A stretch of 64,000 nucleotides of DNA from Kribbella voronezhensis (GTDB taxonomy: Bacteria; Actinomycetota; Actinomycetes; Propionibacteriales; Kribbellaceae). The translations under genes and the position numbers were made by a program. The DNA lies in contig NZ_SOCE01000001.1 of NCBI RefSeq assembly GCF_004365175.1, forward strand, positions 2,839,154 to 2,903,153, given 5' to 3'. Below, piece after piece: positions 32,575 through 41,246 of the stretch (its first letter is position 1; each line of letters starts with the position of its first letter). Below the pieces are notes generated by a model. It was not told the DNA's origin and made no database searches. It saw only the letters and a program-made list of their open reading frames with translations.

Positions 32575-34512
32575 CTACGCGGGATCGCCCGAGCCCGCCG
32601 GTGCGCGGCGGCGGCGGAGCAGAGGGCCGGGGTCGTCGGTCTTGATGGCGGCCCGGGCGCGGGCCGTCTTGATGGCGGTGGTCAGAGTCGGGACGTCGTA
32701 GGCGCCGTAGTGGCGTTGGCCGTTGATGAAGAACGTCGGCGTTCCGGAAACGCCGCTCAGGTCGGCCGACTCGACGTCCTGGGCGACACGGGCGGCGGCG
32801 ACGTGGCGCTTCACGTCGTCGTGGAATCGCCGCGAATCGAGACCGAGCTGCTCGGCGTACGCCATCAGGTCCTTCGGCAGCAGGTCTTCCTGGTTCGCCA
32901 GCAGCAGATCGTGCATCTCCCAGAAACGACCCTGAGCGGCAGCGGCCTCGGACGCCTCGGCGGCGATCTGCGCGCGCGGATGCACGTCCGTCAACGGCAG
33001 GTGCCGCCAGACGTAGCGCAGGTCGTCGTCGTGGAGTAGATCCCGTACGACGGGTTCGGCCAGCCCGCAGTACGGGCATTCGAAGTCGCCATACTCGACC
33101 AGGGTGACCGAAGCGGAGGCCGGGCCGCGGATGTGGTCGCGACTCGGGTCGACCGGATCGATCAGGTCGACCAGTTGGTCCACGTCGCCGAGCAACGCCT
33201 TCGCCTTGCGGGCCGGGGAGAGCATGCGGGCCAGGCGAAACACGACCCAGGTGATCGCGGCCGACAAGACGACCGCCGAGAGCAACCCGACCTTGGCTTC
33301 CGCCAGCTCGGGACCGTCGAACGCCAACGTTGCTATCAGCAACGAGACGGTGAAGCCGATCCCCGCGATCGTGCCGCTGCCGGCGACGCCGGCCCAGCCG
33401 ACCAGCGGACGGATCCGGCCACCGGTGAAGCGGGCGAGCGCCGACGACGTGACGATCACGGCGAGCGGCTTGCCGACGACGTACCCGGCGACGATTCCGA
33501 GCGTGATCGGCGAGCTGACCGCCCGGGAGAGGAAGCTCGCGTCGATCGTGACACCGGCGTTGGCCAGGCCGAAAAGCGGAACGATCAGGTAGCTCGTCCA
33601 CGGGTGGTAGAAGTGCTGCAGCCTGGCGTTCGGTGACAGCGTCGAGGTGAGGCCGACCGTCGCGGTGCGCGCCAGCTCGGGGGTCGGTTGCTCGCGGAAG
33701 AGGCGGAAGAGTCCGGTCGCCTGCTCGAGTTCGTCGCGACCGGGCGAGTACGCGGAGGCAGTGAGCCCGATCGCCAGGCCGGCCACCACCGGGTCCACCC
33801 CGCTGGTCAGCAACGCGGCCCAAGTAACGATGCCCAAGGCAACATAGACGGACGGATGCCGGAACTTGAGCAGAGCCGCGATCAGGACCGCCGCGAAGGC
33901 AGCGACAGCGATGACCAACGGCATCAGGGAAATGTTCTCGCTGTAGACCACGGCAATGACCAACAAGGCGATCAGGTCGTCGACCACGAAGACCGTCAGC
34001 AGGAAGACCCGCACACGATCCGGTACGCCGCGGCCGACCAGCGCGAGCAGACCGAGGGCCAGCGCCGTGTCGGTGGACATCGCGACGCCCCACCCGTGCG
34101 CGCCGGGGCCGCCGTGGTTGAAGGCGAGATAGATCAGGACGGGCGTCACCATGCCCGCGACGCCGGCGATGACCGGCAGCACGAACCGACTCCGGTCGCG
34201 CAGGTCGCCGAGGTCGAACTCGCGGCGCGCCTCCAGACCGACCACGAGGAAGAACAGCGTCATCAACCCACTGTTGATCCACTCCTGCAACTCCAGACCG
34301 AACTCGTGCCCACCGAAGGCGAACGAGAGCTCGGTGTGCCACAACGCGTCGTACGATCCCGGGGCCAGGTTGGCCCACGCGAGCGCCACCAGGATGGCGG
34401 CAGCCAGTACGCCGGAGCTGCCGGCCTCCGTCGTCAGGAACGCGCGCATCGGCGCGGCGACCTCGCGGGTCCAGTTCGTGCGGCCGCTCCAGCGGGCCGC
34501 GAAGTCGCTCAT
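32575..34512 (-). CDS. nhaA: NhaA Na+/H+ antiporter fused to a DsbA-like thioredoxin domain
   Basis: The 645-aa protein has an NhaA antiporter (about 10-410) with WINSGLMTLFFLVVGLEARREF and the paired acidic residues of the ion site in VFVVDDLIALLVIAVVY. A DsbA/thioredoxin-fold domain follows (about 435-625), with GDFECPYCGLAEPVVR (CPYC) and the cis-Pro loop SGVSGTPTFFING. The antiporter exchanges sodium for protons at the membrane; fused thioredoxin domains are known in actinobacterial NhaA proteins and may sense or relay redox state. ATG 34512 is preferred: TATGCT lies 7 bp upstream, with TTGTAG as -35. Confidence 0.9.
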   Translation of the reverse strand: MSDFAARWSGRTNWTREVAAPMRAFLTTEAGSSGVLAAAILVALAWANLAPGSYDALWHTELSFAFGGHEFGLELQEWINSGLMTLFFLVVGLEARREFDLGDLRDRSRFVLPVIAGVAGMVTPVLIYLAFNHGGPGAHGWGVAMSTDTALALGLLALVGRGVPDRVRVFLLTVFVVDDLIALLVIAVVYSENISLMPLVIAVAAFAAVLIAALLKFRHPSVYVALGIVTWAALLTSGVDPVVAGLAIGLTASAYSPGRDELEQATGLFRLFREQPTPELARTATVGLTSTLSPNARLQHFYHPWTSYLIVPLFGLANAGVTIDASFLSRAVSSPITLGIVAGYVVGKPLAVIVTSSALARFTGGRIRPLVGWAGVAGSGTIAGIGFTVSLLIATLAFDGPELAEAKVGLLSAVVLSAAITWVVFRLARMLSPARKAKALLGDVDQLVDLIDPVDPSRDHIRGPASASVTLVEYGDFECPYCGLAEPVVRDLLHDDDLRYVWRHLPLTDVHPRAQIAAEASEAAAAQGRFWEMHDLLLANQEDLLPKDLMAYAEQLGLDSRRFHDDVKRHVAAARVAQDVESADLSGVSGTPTFFINGQRHYGAYDVPTLTTAIKTARARAAIKTDDPGPLLRRRRAPAGSGDPA

Positions 34513-34627
34513 AGCCGTCAGCATACTGCCCGGATTGGGAGCTACAACCCAATCTGCGCTCTCGCCGGATACCGCGGAACCGGGCAGGAGCGCTAGTAGG
34601 CTGCGCAGGGCGAGGGAGGGAAGTCTG

Positions 34628-35779
34628 TTGGCGAACGGGGTCTGGCGTCCGCTCAGCGGGCCGTCGCATCAGGTCGCGCTGGAGATCCTGCTGGACGGAC
34701 CGTTGTCGCGAGCCGAACTCTCCCGGCGCGTCGGCCTCTCGCCCGGCAGCCTGACCCGGATCACCAAGCCGATGGTCGAGTCCGGCCTGCTCGTCGAGGT
34801 CTCCGCCGGCCCCACCGATCCCCGCGTCGGCCGCCCATCCCAACCGCTCGACATCATCCCCGAGTCACACCACTTCGCCGGGATCAAGCTCACCGCGGAC
34901 GCTGCCGTCGGCGTACTGACGACGCTGCGGGCCGAGGTGATCGCGTCGGCGGAGCGCCCGCTCACCGATCACGCGCCCGAAAGCGTCGCCGCCGTGATCG
35001 CCGACCTCGCCTCGTCGCTCGCGAGCGAACTGCCGGGCTCCGGCGCGCTCACCGGGATCGGGGTGACGCTGGGTGGGCGGGTCGCCGGGCGCGCGGACGT
35101 TCGCTGGGCGCCGTTTCTGGACTGGAACGACGTGTCGCTCGGGCAACTGCTCGCCGCCCACACCGACGTACCGGTGGTGGTCGCCAACGACGTACTCGCC
35201 TTGACCGAGGCGACCCACTGGTTCGGCGCAGGGCGCGGGGTGACCCGGTTCTGCCTGCTGACGATCGGGGCCGGGATCGGGTACGGCCTCGTCGTCCACG
35301 ACAAGGTGGTCGACAACGCGGACGCCAGCCTCGGCCTGGTCGGACACATCCCGCTCCTCCCGGACGGCCCACTCTGCGACCGCGGCCACCGCGGCTGCGC
35401 CATGGTGCTCCTGAGCTCCTCAGCCATCACCGGACAGGTCAGTACTGCGCTCGGCCGCCCGGTCGGCTACGACGACTGCCTCGAACTCGCCGCGAACGGC
35501 GACCCGGTCGCCGCGAAAGTCGTCGGTACTGCGGGGCAGGCGCTCGGCCGCTTGATAGCGCTGGCCGCCAATTTCACGCTGCCCGAGCGGGTGATCCTCG
35601 GCGGCGAGGGAATCCGCCTCGCGACGCTGGCCGAAGCCGAGATGCTCGAGGGCCTGCACGCCGGCCGGGACCCGCTGGCCGTCGATCCCCCACTCGTCCA
35701 GCTACCCCCGGACTTCACCGAATGGGCGCGCGGAGCGGCGGTCACCGCGATCCAGACCTTCGTACTCGGTCAAGATTAG
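34628..35779 (+). CDS. ROK-family regulator/kinase
   Basis: The 383-aa protein has an N-terminal winged helix (HQVALEILLDGPLSRAELSRRVGL, GSLTRITKPMVESGLL) and a ROK sugar-kinase-like domain (FAGIKLTADAAVGVL, VVANDVLALTEATHWFG, LTIGAGIGYGLVV). The zinc motif is eroded: PLCDRGHRGCA has only two of the usual Cys in CxCGxxGC. It probably acts as a sugar-responsive repressor rather than a kinase. The start is TTG 34628 after GGGAGGG, with TAGGCT upstream. It is divergent from nhaA. Confidence 0.83.
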   Translation: MANGVWRPLSGPSHQVALEILLDGPLSRAELSRRVGLSPGSLTRITKPMVESGLLVEVSAGPTDPRVGRPSQPLDIIPESHHFAGIKLTADAAVGVLTTLRAEVIASAERPLTDHAPESVAAVIADLASSLASELPGSGALTGIGVTLGGRVAGRADVRWAPFLDWNDVSLGQLLAAHTDVPVVVANDVLALTEATHWFGAGRGVTRFCLLTIGAGIGYGLVVHDKVVDNADASLGLVGHIPLLPDGPLCDRGHRGCAMVLLSSSAITGQVSTALGRPVGYDDCLELAANGDPVAAKVVGTAGQALGRLIALAANFTLPERVILGGEGIRLATLAEAEMLEGLHAGRDPLAVDPPLVQLPPDFTEWARGAAVTAIQTFVLGQD

Positions 35780-35808
35780 TAACTGACTATCTCGCTATAA
35801 GCAGTTAC
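35779..35808. promoter_or_regulatory. inverted repeat GTAACTG-N16-CAGTTAC over a GNAT promoter
   Basis: Perfect 7-bp arms (35779-35785 and 35802-35808) flank TATAA (35796-35800). They overlap TACATT (35806-35811), which sits 6 bp before the ATG. The region is strikingly AT-rich. Confidence 0.5.
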
Positions 35809-35817
35809 ATTGGTCTC

Positions 35818-36528
35818 ATGGATGAACTGGTGAGGCGTTGGCAGCGTGGGTGGGGGCTGTGCCGGGGGCTACCGCCGGCGCGGTTGCTGAAGCAGGGCGA
35901 GGCTCAAGCCGGGCTCCAAGCGGAGCTCGGGCTGCCGGGGCGGGCTCGGGAGATCTTCACCTTGAGCGACGACCCCGGACTGGTCGCGGAACTGGTGACC
36001 CCCACTCCGGAGACCTGGGTGACCGTGACAACCACCCGGCGGGCGGACGAGGTGGCGGCTGAGCTGACCGGGTTGGGGTTCGAGGTGTTCGCCGAGCGGA
36101 AGGCACTGATGACGATCGCCTTGGCAGATCACCCGGTCGCCCCCGCACGGCCGGAGTACGCCGTGGAACTGGAGACGGCAGCTTCGCAGTACGGGGCCGT
36201 GGAGCGGGTGCGAGTGGTTGATCAGGCCGGGGTTGTGGCGGCGCGGGGGATGGTGGCGGTGGTTGGGACGGATGCGGTGATGCATGACATTCACACCGAC
36301 CCCACGCATCGGCGGCGAGGGCTGGGGAGTGTGGTGATGTCGACGCTCTCCCGGCGGGCAGCCGAGCTGGGGGCGACGACTGGGTTGCTGATGGCAACAG
36401 CCGACGGCGTACGGCTGTACGAGCGGCTCGGGTGGTTGTGGCGGGCAACCATGGTGACCGGCCGATCAGGAGTGAGCGCTCCGGGACCGGAAGGCGGCGA
36501 CCTTCGTCCGGTTCTGGCAAGCCGTTGA
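35818..36528 (+). CDS. GNAT-family N-acetyltransferase
   Basis: The 236-aa protein has a C-terminal GNAT domain with the acetyl-CoA loop DIHTDPTHRRRGLGSVVMSTL and the final VRLYERLGW. The N-terminal 100 residues are a second, weaker half, as in two-domain acetyltransferases. The substrate is unknown. The ATG at 35818 has TACATT 6 bp upstream. Its last 63 bp overlap the 3' end of the convergent CGNR gene. Confidence 0.83.
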   Translation: MDELVRRWQRGWGLCRGLPPARLLKQGEAQAGLQAELGLPGRAREIFTLSDDPGLVAELVTPTPETWVTVTTTRRADEVAAELTGLGFEVFAERKALMTIALADHPVAPARPEYAVELETAASQYGAVERVRVVDQAGVVAARGMVAVVGTDAVMHDIHTDPTHRRRGLGSVVMSTLSRRAAELGATTGLLMATADGVRLYERLGWLWRATMVTGRSGVSAPGPEGGDLRPVLASR

Positions 36529-37029
36529 GCAGAAGCGTTGCCGGTGGTTGCGGGTGGCATCGAGGAAGAGGTTGTCGCAGCGCTCGGCGGCGCAGGAGCG
36601 AAGTCGGTCGAGCTCGTCGCTGCCGAGCAGCATCGCGGTCGCAGTACCGAACTCAGCCAGCCAGCCTGTCGCGACCGAGACTCCTTCGGTGGCGAAGTGC
36701 AGGTGCCAGGCCGATTCGGGATGGCGCACGAGGACGGGCGCTGCTCGGGTCGAGGCCAGCAAGTCGTTGATCGCCGAGGCCGCGGCGTCTGTCTCGGCTT
36801 CGGCCAACTGCACGAGGGCGCGGTGGATGCGCTCGCCGCCGGCAGCGAACTCGGCGACCGCGGCATCGTCGATCGACGGCATCCGGTTGGTGGTGAGCCG
36901 CAACACCGCCTCAACTGTCACCTCATCCAGAGGCGAGCGAGCGCGACCTTGGTTCCACTCCGCACCGGTGGCGTTGGCCAACGCGATCGCCGCCTCGAGC
37001 GAGGCCTTGAGGTGATCGGTCGCATCCAC
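36466..37029 (-). CDS. CGNR zinc-finger protein (ABATE-type)
   Basis: The 187-aa protein has an N-terminal stress-induced-regulator-like domain and a C-terminal zinc finger CAAERCDNLFLDATRN...FCSTACQNRTKVAAF, with Cys pairs at the CGNR-type spacing. CGNR proteins are presumed DNA-binding regulators. The start is GTG 37029; GATACT ends 6 bp upstream (leaderless). It overlaps the convergent acetyltransferase gene by 63 bp within the zinc-finger coding part. Confidence 0.85.
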   Translation of the reverse strand: MDATDHLKASLEAAIALANATGAEWNQGRARSPLDEVTVEAVLRLTTNRMPSIDDAAVAEFAAGGERIHRALVQLAEAETDAAASAINDLLASTRAAPVLVRHPESAWHLHFATEGVSVATGWLAEFGTATAMLLGSDELDRLRSCAAERCDNLFLDATRNHRQRFCSTACQNRTKVAAFRSRSAHS

Positions 37030-37053
37030 CCGCCAAGTATCCCCGCCGAGGAA

Positions 37054-38163
37054 CTAGTCGCGCTCCAGCGTCGGCTTGCTCGTCGCGGCGCCGGAGCGAG
37101 GCACGCCCTGTACTGCGGATTCGCCCGTCACCGCGGACGCCGGAGCCGCTCCCGCCTGCGTCAGCTCCATCGCCTTCGCAGCGTCCGCCGGAATCCCCTT
37201 CGCTTCCGCCGAAGGCGCCGCCTGGCCGGCGGGCGCCGCCCCCGCTTGCGCCGAGGCCGGACCGGCTGGGGTGTCGGGCGCGGCGAGGCGGCCGGTGGTT
37301 TCGATCTCGTGGCGGATGGTGCGGATCTCGGTCTGGCCGGCCAGAAAGGCGAGGGTGGCCACGCCGCGGGAGGCGGCTCGCTGGGTGCTCGGCGAGAGGG
37401 AGTCGTGGGTGGTCTGCTCGGCGTACGCGTTCCACATCGCCCGGCCCACTCTGCGCTCCGCTTCGGATCGCTGGTCGGGCGGCACGAGATCGGTCAGCCC
37501 GGAGGCGTCCCAGGTGATCCTGGTCACGTGGCCCCACTTGTCGCGGGGATTCAGGATCGCGAGTTGCCGGAGTACCTCGGCACCGTCCACTCCCGGGACA
37601 GCTTCGGAGACCCGGTCGGCCAGCTTGGTCAGTTCCATCGCTCCCGGCGTGAAAGCGTCGTACGTCGGGGTGTCCTCCACCCCCTTGATCCCCGGCGCGA
37701 TCCGCTCGATCCCGAGTTCGTCGATGAAGTCGTCGAGCTTGGTGAAGGCGTACGCCTCGGTGACACCTTCTTCGAGCGCCTGGACGAAGGGCTGCCGCAT
37801 GTACGGCTCGGCCTCGGTGTGGTTCGTACCGTGTGAGCTCAGCAGGTGGACGTGCTCGTGGAACAGTGTCTCCAGCGCCCGGCGGTACTTCAGCAGCGTC
37901 TGGGCGTCGTGCTGCGCCCCCGGCTCGGCGTACATCTGCCGTAGCGGCGCCATCACGTACGCGTAGTCGAGGCGCAGCCCCTGACCCCAGGTCGCCTCGC
38001 CGACGACGCGCAGGCCGCGGATGTGCCGGGCGTTCTGCAACTGGCCGGACCAGTTGGAGTGATCGGCTCCACTCACCTTGACGGCGGCGTCGCGGGCCGC
38101 CTCGATCAGCTCCTCCAGGCTGCGGGGTATGCGTCGCGGGTGCGACGGATAAGTACGCGCCAT
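37054..38163 (-). CDS. putative HExxH metallopeptidase-like protein
   Basis: I do not recognise the family. The 369-aa protein has H102-E103-H-V-H106 (the HExxH zinc pattern) in a helix (LETLFHEHVHLLSS), followed after about 25-30 residues by EEGVTEAYAF, whose Glu could be the third ligand as in gluzincins. The C-terminal 100 residues are Ala/Pro-rich (PAGPASAQAGAAPAGQAAP) and likely disordered. No signal peptide is seen. The start is ATG 38163, with GGAGG 11 bp upstream; the frame is open to 38223. Peptidase activity is inferred from the motif only. Confidence 0.65.
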   Translation of the reverse strand: MARTYPSHPRRIPRSLEELIEAARDAAVKVSGADHSNWSGQLQNARHIRGLRVVGEATWGQGLRLDYAYVMAPLRQMYAEPGAQHDAQTLLKYRRALETLFHEHVHLLSSHGTNHTEAEPYMRQPFVQALEEGVTEAYAFTKLDDFIDELGIERIAPGIKGVEDTPTYDAFTPGAMELTKLADRVSEAVPGVDGAEVLRQLAILNPRDKWGHVTRITWDASGLTDLVPPDQRSEAERRVGRAMWNAYAEQTTHDSLSPSTQRAASRGVATLAFLAGQTEIRTIRHEIETTGRLAAPDTPAGPASAQAGAAPAGQAAPSAEAKGIPADAAKAMELTQAGAAPASAVTGESAVQGVPRSGAATSKPTLERD

Positions 38164-38398
38164 CGGGAATCCGGCCTCCACTGCTACTGGTCCAGGCCGG
38201 ATCATATGAGCCGTCCGGGTCAACCATTTCCGTCCCGGCCGCGTCTTACCGCACGTGGCCTCGCAGGCGGAGGATTTCCTTCTCCGGCACCTATCGGGTC
38301 AGACTGCGTTATGCCAGCCCGTGCTACCAGGGTCGTACAGCGATGACGGAGAACATCCCCCCAATGTCCGATGCGGTGCGTCGTTGCCAGCCACAACA

Positions 38399-39535
38399 AT
38401 GACCGACATGAACCTGGTTGAGGCCTCGGCCCAGCGTGTCCTCGGGCTTGCCGAGGCCGTCGTCGACCTGTCGGCGATCCGTGACAACGTGCGGACCTAC
38501 CGGCGCCGGGTGCACCCGGGCACCGAGGTGATGGCCGTGGTCAAGGCGGACGCGTTCGGGCACGGCGCGGCACGGGTGGCGCGGACCGCCCTCGACGCCG
38601 GGGCCACCTGGCTGGGAGTCGCGCGGGCCGGCGAGGCGATGCAGTTGCGCGCAGCCGGGCTGACCGCGCCGATCTTCACCTGGCTGTACGACGAGACCGA
38701 GTTGATCTGGCTCGCCGATGTCGACGTGAGCGTGTCCAACGTCGCAGACCTGCAGCACGTCGTCGCCGCGCCGAACGTGCGGAACGTCCATCTCAAGCTG
38801 GACACCGGCATGCACCGCGGCGGCAGTACGCCGGACCAGTGGATCGAGCTGACCCGCGCGGCGGCGTACCACGAGGCCCAGGGGTCCATCTCCGTCCGGG
38901 GCGTCTGGTCGCACCTGTCCCACGGTGACGAGCTGGACGCGTCCCACAGTCGCCGCCAGCTCCAGTTGCTCACGACCGGTGTCGCCCTCGCGAAGAGGGC
39001 CGGGCTGGCGCCGCAGTACATCCATCTGGCCAACTCGGCCGGTGCGATCACGCTGGACGCGCCCGAGTGCAACCTGGCCCGGATCGGTGCCGGCCTGTTC
39101 GGGATCGACGAGGTCGGCGCGGGGCTGCGGCCGTCGATGAAGCTGATGAGCAAGGTCGCCCAGGTCCGCCGGATCAAGGCCGGCGAAGGCGTCTCGTACA
39201 GTCACACCTACGTCACGCCTCGCGACACCACCATCGCGCTGGTCCCGATCGGCTATGCGGACGGGATCCCGCGGATCGCGGCCGAGCAGGCGAGTGTGCT
39301 CTGCCGGGGCGTCCGGATGCCGGTGCTCGGCCGGATCACGATGGACCAGTTCGTCGTCGACGCCGGCGACCTGGTGGTGGAGCCCGGCGATCCGGTGACC
39401 ATCTTCGGCGACGGCAGCTCCGGCGAGCCGACGATCGCCGAATGGGCGGGGTGGGCGCAGACCATTCCGCACGAGATCTACTGCGGCCTCGGAGCCCGGG
39501 TGCCGCGTCGCTACATCGAGGAGGCACAGCGGTGA
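38399..39535 (+). CDS. alr: alanine racemase (or related amino-acid racemase)
   Basis: The 378-aa PLP enzyme has the N-terminal barrel with K49 in AVVKADAFGHGA (Schiff base), HLKLDTGMHRGG, YIHLANSAGAI, the catalytic-Tyr segment IGYADGIPR, and GRITMDQFVVD. It interconverts L- and D-Ala for peptidoglycan. ATG 38399 begins the protein; 38408 is an alternative, and neither has a strong ribosome site. It is the first gene of a racemase-ligase-dipeptidase operon, overlapping the ligase by GTGA. Serine as a substrate cannot be excluded. Confidence 0.88.
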   Translation: MTDMNLVEASAQRVLGLAEAVVDLSAIRDNVRTYRRRVHPGTEVMAVVKADAFGHGAARVARTALDAGATWLGVARAGEAMQLRAAGLTAPIFTWLYDETELIWLADVDVSVSNVADLQHVVAAPNVRNVHLKLDTGMHRGGSTPDQWIELTRAAAYHEAQGSISVRGVWSHLSHGDELDASHSRRQLQLLTTGVALAKRAGLAPQYIHLANSAGAITLDAPECNLARIGAGLFGIDEVGAGLRPSMKLMSKVAQVRRIKAGEGVSYSHTYVTPRDTTIALVPIGYADGIPRIAAEQASVLCRGVRMPVLGRITMDQFVVDAGDLVVEPGDPVTIFGDGSSGEPTIAEWAGWAQTIPHEIYCGLGARVPRRYIEEAQR

Positions 39536-40512
39536 AGGTGGTCGTGATCAGTGGCGGAGCCAGCCCGGAACACGAGGTGTCCCTGAAGAGCGGAGCCGGC
39601 ATCGCCGATGCGGCCGCGAGCAAGGGACACACCGTGACACCGCTTGTCATCGAGCGGGACGGCAGCTGGGCGGCCGGTCAGCAGGAGGCCATCCGGACCC
39701 TGCTCGACTGCGACGTCGCGATCCCGGCGCTGCACGGCGAGGGCGGCGAGGACGGTGTCCTCCAGGGCTTCCTCGAGACGTTGAAGGTCCCGTACGTCGG
39801 CAGCGGGGTGGCCGCGAGTGCCGTCGGGATGGACAAGCAGCTCACCAAGGCGATCCTTACCGCTCACGGCATCCCGGTCACGCCGGGCATCGTCCTGCGC
39901 GGCGCGGACCTGACCGACGCGGAGTCGGCCATCCAGCAGTTGAAGGCAGCCGGTATCGGCTTCCCGGTGTTCGTGAAGCCGAACAGCGGCGGTTCGAGCA
40001 TCGGCGTCACCCGGGCGACGGACCTGCCGTCGCTGGCCGAGGCGCTCAGCACCGCGGCCGCGCTGGACACGCACGTGCTGGTCGAGCAGGAGATCGTCGG
40101 CCGGGAGATCGACCTGTCGGTGCTGGAGTTCCCGGACGGACGGGTCGAGGTCGGCCCGGCGCTGGAGATCCACGCGGACCCGAGCCAGCCGTTCTTCAAC
40201 GCGACCGCGAAGTACGACAGCACCGCGACCGAGTTCGTCGTACCGGCGCCGATGGATGCCGACCTGGCCAACCGGCTGCGCAGTACGGCGATCGAGGTCT
40301 TCGGCACGCTCGGCTGCGCCGGGCTGGCCCGGCTGGACTTCTTCGTCCCGGCCGACGGCCCGCCGCTGGTCAACGAGATCAACACGTTCCCCGGTTTCAC
40401 CCCCGCCTCGCAGTTCCCGCGGATGTGGGCCGCGGCCGGCCTGTCGTACGCCGATGTCGTCGAGACCCTGATCGAGACGGCTGTCGCCCGCAACACCAAG
40501 GTGCGGGCATGA
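39532..40512 (+). CDS. D-alanine--D-alanine ligase family enzyme
   Basis: The 326-aa ATP-grasp ligase has ISGGASPEHEVSLKSG (N-terminal loop), ALHGEGGEDGVLQGFLE, VFVKPNSGGSSIGVT, the omega-loop ATAKYDSTATEFVVPAP and CAGLARLDFFV...LVNEINTFPGFT (metal site). The Lys-Tyr in the omega loop fits a D-Ala-D-Ala ligase rather than the VanA-type D-Ala-D-Lac form. GTG 39532 overlaps the racemase stop, with GAGGAGG before it. It overlaps the dipeptidase gene by ATGA. Confidence 0.9.
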   Translation: MKVVVISGGASPEHEVSLKSGAGIADAAASKGHTVTPLVIERDGSWAAGQQEAIRTLLDCDVAIPALHGEGGEDGVLQGFLETLKVPYVGSGVAASAVGMDKQLTKAILTAHGIPVTPGIVLRGADLTDAESAIQQLKAAGIGFPVFVKPNSGGSSIGVTRATDLPSLAEALSTAAALDTHVLVEQEIVGREIDLSVLEFPDGRVEVGPALEIHADPSQPFFNATAKYDSTATEFVVPAPMDADLANRLRSTAIEVFGTLGCAGLARLDFFVPADGPPLVNEINTFPGFTPASQFPRMWAAAGLSYADVVETLIETAVARNTKVRA

Positions 40513-41162
40513 CCTCTGTCGTGCTGATCAGCGACGAGCGGATCACCGGCATCCCGGCGATCGAGAGCGGCGAGGCGCTGGCCGACCTGGAGACCGTCGG
40601 CATCTCCGCCGAAGGACGCCAGTACGTCCGGGCGGGCCTCGCGGAGCGGCTTGCCCTGGCGCAGACCTTCCTGCCGACCGGAGTGCGACTGCATGTCGTC
40701 GAGGGCCTGCGGCCGCTCGAGAGCCAGCAGAAGATCTACGCCGGCTACCTCGCCGAGGTGAAGAGCCTCAACCCGGACATCTCCGATGCCGAAGCGCACA
40801 CCCTGGCCAGCCGGTTCGTCTCGCCGGTCGAGGTCGCGCCGCACGTGGCCGGGGCCGCGGTCGACCTGACGCTGATCGGTGAGAACGGGCCGTACGACCT
40901 CGGGACGCCGATCGACGCGACGCCCGAGCAGAGCAACGGTGCCTGCTTCTTCGACGCCACCAACATCAGCCGTGAGGCCCGCACCAACCGGTCCCTGCTG
41001 GCCGACGTGCTGACCTCGGCCGGCCTGGTGAACTACCCGACCGAGTGGTGGCACTGGTCCTTCGGCGACCGCTACTGGGCGTACTGCGAGAAGCAGCCGA
41101 ACGCCATCTACGGCCCGACCGTGGCACCCGAGCTGTCAACCCTTTCGACACCGGCGGAATGA
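40509..41162 (+). CDS. D-alanyl-D-alanine dipeptidase, VanX/DdpX type (M15D)
   Basis: The 217-aa protein keeps the VanX active site: zinc ligands H112 and D119 in HVAGAAVDLTLIG and H182 in TEWWHWSFGD, the catalytic E179, and R68 in EGLRPLESQ. VanX-type enzymes hydrolyse the free dipeptide D-Ala-D-Ala. Finding it downstream of a D-Ala ligase is paradoxical unless the ligase makes another dipeptide or the enzyme recycles wall fragments. It lacks a signal peptide, like VanX. ATG 40509 overlaps the ligase stop by ATGA. Confidence 0.88.
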   Translation: MTSVVLISDERITGIPAIESGEALADLETVGISAEGRQYVRAGLAERLALAQTFLPTGVRLHVVEGLRPLESQQKIYAGYLAEVKSLNPDISDAEAHTLASRFVSPVEVAPHVAGAAVDLTLIGENGPYDLGTPIDATPEQSNGACFFDATNISREARTNRSLLADVLTSAGLVNYPTEWWHWSFGDRYWAYCEKQPNAIYGPTVAPELSTLSTPAE

Positions 41163-41191
41163 CCTTTTAGACGTAGGTGACATGCGTTGCT

Positions 41192-41231
41192 CCGGGGTTT
41201 TCGCGCTGATCTGATCAGCGCAGAAACCCGG
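41192..41231. promoter_or_regulatory. imperfect dyad between dipeptidase and amidase genes
   Basis: GCGCTGATC (41203-41211) and GATCAGCGC (41213-41221) are perfect arms around one base. They are extended by CCGGG-TTT on one side and GAAACCCGG on the other. It could terminate the racemase operon or bind a regulator of the following genes. Confidence 0.45.
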
Positions 41232-41246
41232 TCGAAGGAGCACCTG

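Noticed and set aside
32492..34843. Long minus-strand frame alternative to the NhaA fusion
   Set aside because: It is Arg/Gly/Pro-rich with no membrane segments. The overlapping frame encodes a full NhaA and thioredoxin domain.
38399..41162. Calling the racemase-ligase-dipeptidase genes a vancomycin-resistance cluster
   Set aside because: VanH and VanRS are missing and the ligase omega loop has the Lys-Tyr of D-Ala-D-Ala ligases, so resistance is not supported by sequence alone.
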